Below are positions 1 to 5,166 of a DNA stretch of 5,166 nt, piece after piece. Under the pieces are notes generated by a model. It saw only the letters and a program-made list of their open reading frames with translations. It was not told the DNA's origin and searched no databases. Position 1 is the first letter of the stretch. Each line of letters starts with the position of its first letter. The translations under genes and the position numbers were made by a program. Source of the DNA: Candidatus Latescibacterota bacterium (GTDB lineage Bacteria; JAAXHH01); contig JAJECR010000393.1 in NCBI GenBank assembly GCA_022821935.1, positions 1-5,166 of the forward strand, in the 5' to 3' direction.

Positions 1-2073
1 GGCGCCAGCACGTGCCGCTTCCGCTACCAGCCCTGGGACAGCATCATCGAGAAACTCCAGCACACCCGGGGTTTCGCAGAACTGAACGGCTCGTTCGGCG
101 AAACGAACTACCACCTGGAAGCGCTTTACCACGACGCCCGGGTGCCCGAATGGGAGACGACCCCTTCGTTTCCCCCGATCGCCTTCTATGACGGCGTACA
201 GCAAGTGCCGGTCGATCATCCCGGCCGCGTGGCCTTTGTGGCGGAAAACCCGACCTATACGAACGCCGAAGGAGTTACGCTGGACCTGACCGGCGACCAG
301 CCCTGGTATTTCTTCGGCCGGCTGGTCGGAAACGCCGGTCCCGGACGCGTCCAGAGCCGGGAGTCCCGCACCCGCCGCCTCGCGGGCTCCCTTACGGGTC
401 CGGTCGGCGAGACCAGCATGAGCTACGACCTGGGTATATCGTATTCCGATACGAAGGGCACGGTACGCCAGCCCGCGGAGTACGCATACCGGAAATTCCT
501 GGCATTTCGCGGTTACGGCGGACCGAATTGCGGCGTCGGGGTCGTTCCGGATCCGAGTGCGCCTTCGGGCCTCGCCCTCGGGGCCATCCCCAGCGGGGTC
601 GCGCCGGGAACGGGGAACTGCTCGTACTTCAATCCCTTCAGCAACGGCATCCAGTTCTCCGCGCAACCGGACGCCCCCTGGACGGACAGTCCAAATCCGA
701 ACTACAGCGCCGACCTGGCGCACAGCCCCGAGTTGATCGACTGGATCAACGAAAAAGTCGCCACGACCAGCGAGGCCAGCCTGCTGGTGCTTGACGGCGT
801 ATTGAGCGGTGTTTTGAAGGAGGACGTCGCCAGCTACGCCACGGGGTACCAGCTGCGCCGCGTCGATGTCTCCGCCGTGCCCAATGCGCCCGGCGACCTC
901 TCCAGGAATCCCTGCCGCATTCCGGGAGATACGAGCTGCGCAATCCAGACCGGGTCCTTTACCTTCACCTCCGGGATCCATCCCTATGAAGCCAACCAGA
1001 CGACCCACGCGGTTTTCGCCGAGTTGGCGCTCAAGTACAGCGACTGGCTGGACAGTCAGGCCGCGCTGCATTTCGAGGACTACGGCTTTGCGAACAGCCT
1101 GGACCCGAAGATTTCGCTCAGGGCGCAAGTCAACGACTACCTGGCCCTGAGGGGTACGGTGCAGACCACATTCCGGACGCCTTCGGTGGACGATCTCAAC
1201 ACGGACGTCGTCATCTACACGGATTACGTCGGGCCGACGGGCGCCTGGAAGGCCATCGAAAACCGCGGCGTCGAAGATCTCGACCCGGAAGAAGCGCTCA
1301 CCTACAACCTGGGCGTCATCATCGAAAACGACACGGGTTTCGAAGTGACTGTGGACTACTGGAATTTCGATTTCAACAATCCCATCGGCATCATTCCCCA
1401 CGCCGCCCTGGCCGCGGCGTATGTGGATCCGTCCACCCGTTCCGCGGTGCAGGACCGTATATACTGTCCCGGTAATCGTAACGACGGAAGCTGCGCCCCG
1501 GGCGACATGGAACGGATCAGGATCAACCACATCAACTGGCCCGGACTCAAGACTTCGGGGATTGACTGGCACATCGGCGGACGCCAGGTGATGGGCAATG
1601 GCGCGATCGACGCCCACATTGACGGCAGTTACACCCTGGACTATACCATAGAACCGCTCATGCACAACGGCGTGGAGATTGTGGCGGAAAACGAAGCCGT
1701 AGGTTTCCTCAACCTGACCAATCCCCTGGCGCCGCCATTACCTCCCCTGCGGCTGAACGCGACCGTCGGATACCACTGGAGCAACTACAGCGCCATCGCC
1801 AGAGGACATTACATTTCTTCGTACGAGAATGGGGACTATTGGTTTGATACGGGGCCTGCAGGCGAAGACTGGACCCAGATCGACCCGTTCCTGACCTTCG
1901 ATATGAACTTCGTGTGGCGGATACCCGATACCGGTGTGGTCGCCACCCTGTCCCTGTTCAACCTGGCCGACGCGGCGCCGCCTTATGTGAACCAGGAACT
2001 GGCATTCGATGCGCTGACCCATGACCCCAAGGGCCGTCGGATCAAGCTGGGCGTGACGTACCTGTTTCGGTAG
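1..2073 (+). CDS. TonB-dependent outer-membrane receptor, C-terminal 690 residues (5' partial)
   Basis: This is most of the beta-barrel of a TonB-dependent receptor, which imports a scarce ligand across the outer membrane using TonB-ExbBD energy. The frame is open from base 1, so the GTG at 142 is an internal valine and not the start; signal peptide, TonB box and plug lie upstream of the window. From the first visible residue, the barrel motif FRTPSVDDLN is at about 391-400, followed by strand-like YNLGV and VDYWNFDF segments near 435-458. The end carries the classic NLADAAPPYV and GRRIKLGVTYLF elements (about 654-689), and stops at TAG. Cysteines occur in loop-like pairs (305/313 and 489/498, also 177/207), which suggests disulfide-closed extracellular loops. 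Complete receptors of this style are roughly 900-1000 residues, so about a quarter is missing. The ligand cannot be inferred: siderophore, vitamin, sugar and peptide receptors share this fold. The gene converges on the BCCT transporter gene and no frameshift is visible. Confidence 0.93.
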   Translation, partial: GASTCRFRYQPWDSIIEKLQHTRGFAELNGSFGETNYHLEALYHDARVPEWETTPSFPPIAFYDGVQQVPVDHPGRVAFVAENPTYTNAEGVTLDLTGDQPWYFFGRLVGNAGPGRVQSRESRTRRLAGSLTGPVGETSMSYDLGISYSDTKGTVRQPAEYAYRKFLAFRGYGGPNCGVGVVPDPSAPSGLALGAIPSGVAPGTGNCSYFNPFSNGIQFSAQPDAPWTDSPNPNYSADLAHSPELIDWINEKVATTSEASLLVLDGVLSGVLKEDVASYATGYQLRRVDVSAVPNAPGDLSRNPCRIPGDTSCAIQTGSFTFTSGIHPYEANQTTHAVFAELALKYSDWLDSQAALHFEDYGFANSLDPKISLRAQVNDYLALRGTVQTTFRTPSVDDLNTDVVIYTDYVGPTGAWKAIENRGVEDLDPEEALTYNLGVIIENDTGFEVTVDYWNFDFNNPIGIIPHAALAAAYVDPSTRSAVQDRIYCPGNRNDGSCAPGDMERIRINHINWPGLKTSGIDWHIGGRQVMGNGAIDAHIDGSYTLDYTIEPLMHNGVEIVAENEAVGFLNLTNPLAPPLPPLRLNATVGYHWSNYSAIARGHYISSYENGDYWFDTGPAGEDWTQIDPFLTFDMNFVWRIPDTGVVATLSLFNLADAAPPYVNQELAFDALTHDPKGRRIKLGVTYLFR

Positions 2074-2129
2074 GATAGGTACCGGCAGGCAGGTTGCTGA
2101 AATGCACTCCGGTCGAATCGCAGAACAGT

Positions 2130-2175
2130 ATGGGCAGGCCCGCTACGGGATGCGGACCTGCCCATTTCTTGTTTT
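2130..2175 (+). terminator. Rho-independent terminator of the TonB receptor gene, between convergent genes
   Basis: Arms at 2130-2143 and 2152-2165 pair over 14 positions with a single C/A mismatch (2139 against 2156), around an 8-base loop. On the + strand the stem is followed at once by TTCTTGTTTT (eight T in ten), the standard intrinsic-terminator layout, 56 bases after the receptor stop codon. The T tract runs into the 3' end of the convergent transporter gene, whose TAA occupies 2174-2176 on the other strand. The same stem lies 8 bases past that stop on the - strand, but what follows there (ACTGTTCTG) is not a clear U tract, so termination in that direction would be weaker. The remainder of the 100-base gap (2074-2129) shows nothing recognisable. 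Confidence 0.8.
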
Positions 2176-3760
2176 ACGACCCGTGGTCCCGTTTCAGCCA
2201 CCGGATGAAGGACAGGGTCATCAGCACCAGCACGGCGATGAGCGGAAGCGCAACGATCAGGGAGGCCGACTGCACGGCTCTCAGGCTCTCCGTCCCGCCG
2301 ACGAACATCAGCGACAGCGAAACGGAGCTGAGTACGATCGCCCAGAAGCAGCGGTGCCAGCGCGCGGGTTCCCGTACTTCGGCCTGCTCCCGGGTCGCCA
2401 CGGACGCCAGGATATAGGACGCCGAGTCCAGCGTGGTGGCGGCGAAGATGATACCGAGGGTCACGAAAACCAGGAGAAGCGGGACCGCGAAGGGGATCAC
2501 CCGGTCTCCCACGGCGACCACCGTCGTGATGATCGCCTCCGGGGTCATGTTGCGCGCGACCAGGCCGGTGAGATCCTGTGATCCTTCAAGCTGCAGGAAC
2601 AGGCCCGTGTTGCCAAGTACCGCGAAGAACAGCCAGCAGCCCAGCGAACCGCCGATGAGCTCAGCGCCGATCAGTTCGCGGATCGTGCGGCCCCGGGATA
2701 TGCGAGCGACGAACAGCCCCATGAAAGGCGCGAAGGCGATCCACCACGCCCAGTAGAAAATCGTCCACTGCTCAGAGAACGTATCCGCGGAAGCCAGTCC
2801 CGACTTCCCTTCCGACGCCGCCGAGATAATGGATTCCGCCTTGGCGACGGGTTCCAGGTAAAAGCTCATCTTGACGAAGTTCTGCACCAGCAGGCCGATG
2901 CTGTTGGTGAACGTGTCGATGATGAAAAGCGTGGGACCGGCGAGGAAGACGAAGGCCAGCAACCCGATGGTGAGCCAGAGGTTGACCCCGCTCAGGACGC
3001 GGATGCCGCGCTGCAGCCCGGTGTAAACGCTGACGCCGAAGATCACCCCCAACGTGATGACCACCGCCGCGTCCAGCCAGAACCCCCTCGCCACACCCAG
3101 CAGTTCCGACAGGCCGGCCGAGATCATGGGCGTGCTCAGCCCGATGGACGTCCCGACCCCCCCGAGCAGGCCGAACATGAAGAACATGTCGATGACCTTG
3201 CCCGGGAAGCTCCTCGTGGCGCGTTCGCCAATGACGCCTTCGCAGGCCGCCGACATGCGCAGGATGGGCCGCCCTCGGTTCCAGAACAGGTAGGCCAGGG
3301 GCAGCGTCGGGATGCAGTAGATGGCCCAGGCCGTGAATCCCCAGTGAAACAGCCCGTAAGTCGCCGCCCACTCCGTGGCCTCCCGGGAACGCGGTTCGAG
3401 TCCAAAGGGCGGATTCGTGTAGTAGTAGACCCACTCGATGGTGCCCCAGTAGAGGACGCTGGCGCCGATACCGGCGCAGAAGATCATGGCGATCCAGCTG
3501 ACCAGGGAGAATTCAGGCTTGGCGTCGGGCCCGCCGAACCGCACGTTGCCGTACTTGCCCAGGGCGTAATAGACCAGGAGCGCGAAGGCGGCGATTGTGA
3601 ACCAGAGGTAGGCCCAGCCGAGGACCCGCGTCAGCCAGCCGAAGGCCGCGCTCAGCAGGGCCTCCCCCTTGACGGGAAACAGTACAAGCGGTACCGAGAC
3701 GCCCGCGATCAGCGGAAGCGCGACCCAGAATATGACCCGGTCGACCCTGGGTCCGTGCAT
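2174..3760 (-). CDS. BCCT-family transporter (betaine/carnitine/choline type), CaiT-like
   Basis: A complete 528-residue inner-membrane carrier of the BCCT family, which moves betaine, carnitine, choline and related zwitterions. About 12 hydrophobic helices are visible, from residues 8-30 to about 495-518. Stretches near-identical to E. coli CaiT include NPPFGLEP (116-123), LFHWG (137-141), GLQRGIRVLS (248-257) and ARISRGRTIREL (352-363). The BCCT signature is WTIFYWAWW (332-340), preceded by Gln where the family usually has a small residue or Asn/Asp. Aromatic box residues W140, W332, W337, W339 and W340 are kept; CaiT Tyr327 is Phe343 here. CaiT Arg262, which replaces sodium, aligns with Asn260, and a Thr-Thr pair (442-443) sits where BetP has its Na2 Thr-Ser, so sodium-coupled uptake is inferred. 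A loop about 18 residues longer than in CaiT precedes the signature. The C-terminal tail is only about 10 residues, without a BetP-like osmosensor. ATG start is supported by GGAG 8 bases upstream. Exact substrate is unknown. Confidence 0.95.
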   Translation of the reverse strand: MHGPRVDRVIFWVALPLIAGVSVPLVLFPVKGEALLSAAFGWLTRVLGWAYLWFTIAAFALLVYYALGKYGNVRFGGPDAKPEFSLVSWIAMIFCAGIGASVLYWGTIEWVYYYTNPPFGLEPRSREATEWAATYGLFHWGFTAWAIYCIPTLPLAYLFWNRGRPILRMSAACEGVIGERATRSFPGKVIDMFFMFGLLGGVGTSIGLSTPMISAGLSELLGVARGFWLDAAVVITLGVIFGVSVYTGLQRGIRVLSGVNLWLTIGLLAFVFLAGPTLFIIDTFTNSIGLLVQNFVKMSFYLEPVAKAESIISAASEGKSGLASADTFSEQWTIFYWAWWIAFAPFMGLFVARISRGRTIRELIGAELIGGSLGCWLFFAVLGNTGLFLQLEGSQDLTGLVARNMTPEAIITTVVAVGDRVIPFAVPLLLVFVTLGIIFAATTLDSASYILASVATREQAEVREPARWHRCFWAIVLSSVSLSLMFVGGTESLRAVQSASLIVALPLIAVLVLMTLSFIRWLKRDHGS

Positions 3761-3768
3761 GTTTTAAG

Positions 3769-3772
3769 CTCC
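3769..3772 (-). promoter_or_regulatory. Ribosome-binding site of the BCCT gene
   Basis: Read on the - strand, GGAG stands 8 bases before the ATG at 3760-3758 (context CGGAGCTTAAAACATG). Spacing and an A-rich spacer are ideal, and this fixes the ATG as the start. The protein begins with a short polar stretch and then the first membrane helix, as expected for a BCCT carrier. Confidence 0.75.
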
Positions 3773-3777
3773 GAGTG

Positions 3778-3801
3778 TTTGCGCGTTCATTTGTGCGTTC
3801 A
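3778..3801. repeat. Two-copy 12-bp tandem repeat upstream of the BCCT gene
   Basis: TTTGCGCGTTCA (3778-3789) is followed directly by TTTGTGCGTTCA (3790-3801), 11 of 12 bases identical. On the transporter's strand the unit reads TGAACGC(A/G)CAAA and ends 17 bases before the start codon, just upstream of the ribosome-binding site. There is no third copy on either side. It could be a regulator site in direct-repeat form or part of the leader RNA; two short copies can also arise by slippage. Confidence 0.6.
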
Positions 3802-3817
3802 GCCGCGCGCGTTGTGT

Positions 3818-3847
3818 TTTATCCGCGATACCGTTCTTTATACGCAA
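3818..3847 (-). promoter_or_regulatory. Weak candidate promoter for the BCCT gene
   Basis: On the - strand, TTGCGT (3847-3842) and GATAAA (3823-3818) are separated by 18 bases, about 57 bases before the ATG. The -10-like box is fair but the -35 box matches the consensus only in its first three bases. A second AT-rich box, TATAAA (3842-3837), has no partner at the right distance. This is suggestive only; the transporter could also be read from a promoter upstream of the hydrolase gene. Confidence 0.2.
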
Positions 3848-3849
3848 TA

Positions 3850-3863
3850 CGCGGTCTTCCGCG
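3850..3863. other. Short GC stem-loop in the hydrolase-BCCT gap
   Basis: CGCGG (3850-3854) and CCGCG (3859-3863) pair perfectly around a four-base loop TCTT. On the - strand no U tract follows, so it is not an intrinsic terminator. It may be an mRNA-stabilising or processing hairpin between the two genes, or chance in GC-rich DNA. Confidence 0.3.
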
Positions 3864-3887
3864 CGGATGGGGATACCCGCACGGATG
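3859..3887. repeat. 11-bp imperfect direct repeat at the end of the hydrolase gene
   Basis: CCGCGCGGATG (3859-3869) recurs as CCGCACGGATG (3877-3887), differing by one G/A and starting 18 bases apart. The second copy falls just past the hydrolase stop codon (3889-3891 on the - strand) and inside the loop and arm of the stem-loop at 3876-3898. Function unknown. Confidence 0.4.
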
Positions 3888-3898
3888 CTCAGTGCGGG
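3876..3898. other. Stem-loop spanning the hydrolase stop codon
   Basis: CCCGCAC (3876-3882) and GTGCGGG (3892-3898) pair perfectly over 7 bp around a 9-base loop. The hydrolase stop codon (TGA, 3891-3889 on the - strand) lies in the loop. No U tract follows on the - strand, so simple Rho-independent termination is not supported, and read-through into the BCCT gene remains possible. Confidence 0.4.
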
Positions 3899-5166
3899 AT
3901 GTTCAGTTCGTGCATGCGCCGGTGGATGGCTTCGCGCGCCTGCAGGTATGGGGCTTCGAGAAAGGCCTCGTGGTCATCGCCGCCATGGTGATGGGTGGTC
4001 GTTCCCGGCTTGTGCTGCCAGCTTCGGCGCCTGATGTAGGACAGGCCGCCCTCGATCAGGCTCAGCATGTACTGGGCGTTTTCGAGGTCGAACAGCCAGT
4101 AGGGACCGCCGCAGGCCACGTATACCGGCGAAGTGTGGGCCATGATGCCCCGGCGCCAGCCGTCGTGATGCGGTATGCTCGTATAGTTCGGGCCGGCGCA
4201 CCGCGCCGCCAGCCAGGTGTGACCTTCGATTTTCAGGGAGGCCTTGAGCGATAGTCGACGCGTGCCTTTGAGGTCTTCTGTAGCGGCGACCACCCGGCCC
4301 TGCTGGACGATTTCCAGCGTATGGATGGGCAGGGTTGAATCCGCCGACGCTTCGATCTCCACCGTCCCGCCGTTCCCGGGCAGATTCACCGTGTCGCCGA
4401 TGGGCCGGCCGTTCACCGTAAACCGGATGATGGGGCCTGCGCTCAGGAAGGTATTGCCGCCGCGCAACGCCTTGCACCAGTTGTCGTAGGTAAAGGGCTC
4501 GTCCGGCGGGATATAGGCGTAGGTCCGGTAGATCCCCACGGGCACGTCGCTCGACATCTTGTCCGTTCCACCCGCCAGCGGCAGTTTGTAACCGCAGTTC
4601 AGGTACCGGTAGTATTCCAGGTGATTGTACTCGCTGTGAACCAGCATCTCCACGGCGTCGGCACGGTCCGTGGCGATGAGAGCCGCCGGTTCGCAGTTGG
4701 GGTTGGGGATGTGGGGGATCACGACCGTCCCGCCCTGCGCGTGGCATGCATCAGCCCAGTACGACAGGGTGGTTTCCAGGTTGCCCCCCAGCTCGGCCTC
4801 GCCGGGTCCGTCCGAGCACCAGGGCATGACCGGTTCTTTGAGGCCGAGGAGCGACAGGTGGCCCAGGATGTGCTGCCGGTTCTCCTGCGTGGCGTACACG
4901 ATCGTATCTCCGTCCGGCGCCACGTTCGCCGACCCGGTGAACTCTTCGGTGTTCGTGAACAGACCGCCCCACTGGGACAGCAGGAGGTTGACCACGTTCA
5001 GGTCTTCCCCCTGGGCCTCGAGCTGAGCGCCCTGGGTGGAAAGGAAATGCACGTGGGTGTCGCCGCTGAAGTACCTTTCCGCGTTCATGTCGGCCCACCG
5101 CCTGAGCCGCAGGGTCAGTTCTCGCTGGCCGGGCTCGATGGTGACGCGCTGGCGAAGCGGCTCGTA
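3889..5166 (-). CDS. CehA/McbA-type PHP-fold metallohydrolase, C-terminal 425 residues (5' partial)
   Basis: A metal-dependent hydrolase resembling the CehA/McbA group, whose named members hydrolyse the carbamate ester carbaryl; the natural substrates of most members are unknown. The frame stays open to the window edge, and the 26 residues before the ATG at 5088 (ending LRLRRWADM) look like the usual linker from an N-terminal beta domain, so that ATG is internal. Numbering from the first visible residue: metal motif GDTHVH at 35-40, GHLSLLGL at 102-109, VVIPHIPNP at 148-156 (His152), a possible Glu173/His177 pair, and GGTDKM at 199-204 (Asp202). Then follow the typical FTYDNWCKALRGGNTFLSAGP (225-244, one motif run) and a C-terminal beta-sandwich. 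The tail has a His/Asp cluster, THHHGGDDHE (391-400), before a final helix. Canonical PHP proteins end their last motif Asp-x-His; here it is Asp-Lys-Met. Localisation cannot be judged without the N-terminus. It lies 128 bp upstream of the BCCT gene on the same strand, so co-transcription is possible. Confidence 0.9.
   Translation of the reverse strand, partial: YEPLRQRVTIEPGQRELTLRLRRWADMNAERYFSGDTHVHFLSTQGAQLEAQGEDLNVVNLLLSQWGGLFTNTEEFTGSANVAPDGDTIVYATQENRQHILGHLSLLGLKEPVMPWCSDGPGEAELGGNLETTLSYWADACHAQGGTVVIPHIPNPNCEPAALIATDRADAVEMLVHSEYNHLEYYRYLNCGYKLPLAGGTDKMSSDVPVGIYRTYAYIPPDEPFTYDNWCKALRGGNTFLSAGPIIRFTVNGRPIGDTVNLPGNGGTVEIEASADSTLPIHTLEIVQQGRVVAATEDLKGTRRLSLKASLKIEGHTWLAARCAGPNYTSIPHHDGWRRGIMAHTSPVYVACGGPYWLFDLENAQYMLSLIEGGLSYIRRRSWQHKPGTTTHHHGGDDHEAFLEAPYLQAREAIHRRMHELNIPH

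Noticed and set aside
142..144. GTG at 142 as the start of the TonB receptor gene
   Set aside because: The same frame is open back to base 1 and the 47 residues before it are good beta-barrel sequence (for example FAELNGSFG and YHLEALYHD), so the gene simply enters from outside the window.
2090..2125. A tRNA-like stretch (GGTCGAATC resembling a T-loop)
   Set aside because: It lacks the GGTTC core, and no acceptor, D or anticodon stems can be drawn around it.
2094..2581. Two overlapping + strand open frames starting just after the receptor gene
   Set aside because: They run through the terminator stem-loop and then antisense to the 3' end of the BCCT gene; the translations are unlike real proteins.
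2772..3434. A 220-codon open frame on the - strand inside the BCCT gene
   Set aside because: It is the same strand in another frame, rich in His, Arg and Gly as expected of a shadow of a GC-rich membrane-protein gene, with no independent support.
3344..3991. A 215-codon open frame on the + strand
   Set aside because: It lies antisense to the well-supported BCCT and hydrolase genes, its translation is low-complexity and charged with no family motif, and long shadow frames are common in GC-rich DNA.
3974..4747. A 257-codon open frame on the - strand inside the hydrolase gene
   Set aside because: It is an out-of-frame shadow of the hydrolase coding sequence, Arg/Gly/Pro-rich, with no recognisable motif.
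1..5166. A mobile element, CRISPR array, defence island or retron-like system
   Set aside because: There is no transposase, integrase, reverse transcriptase, terminal inverted repeat or regularly spaced repeat array; the window is filled by a receptor, a transporter and a hydrolase.

Overview
The window is GC-rich (about 60% by eye) and comes from a Gram-negative bacterium, because it encodes an outer-membrane TonB-dependent receptor. The phylum cannot be fixed from sequence alone. A TonB receptor, a BCCT transporter and a CehA/McbA-type hydrolase together would suit an uncultured environmental lineage such as Latescibacterota, Gemmatimonadota or a marine proteobacterium; that placement is a guess from experience, not a demonstrated result.

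Layout. Three protein genes fill almost the whole window, and two of them run off its edges. Positions 1-2073 (+) hold the last 690 residues of a TonB-dependent receptor whose N-terminus lies before the window. Positions 2074-2173 are a short convergent gap containing a strong stem-loop followed by T residues, which should end the receptor transcript. Positions 2174-3760 (-) encode a complete 528-residue BCCT-family transporter, closest by eye to the CaiT branch but with residues that suggest sodium coupling. Positions 3761-3888 are a gap unusually rich in short repeats and dyads; it contains the transporter's ribosome-binding site and perhaps a weak promoter. Positions 3889-5166 (-) encode the C-terminal 425 residues of a PHP-fold metallohydrolase of the CehA/McbA type, still open at the window edge.

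How the genes may work together. The hydrolase and the transporter are on the same strand, hydrolase upstream, 128 bp apart. They could be a loose transcription unit in which an ester or amide is cleaved and a quaternary-ammonium or similar zwitterionic compound is imported across the inner membrane. The convergent receptor could bring a larger substrate through the outer membrane, but its opposite orientation and its own terminator argue against it being in the same operon. Substrates are not known for any of the three.

I saw no RNA genes, mobile elements, CRISPR arrays, origins or clear evidence of a new defence or mobile system. The items most worth a second look are the mixed CaiT-like and sodium-type signature of the transporter, the variant metal motif and histidine-rich tail of the hydrolase, and the repeat-dense gap between them.
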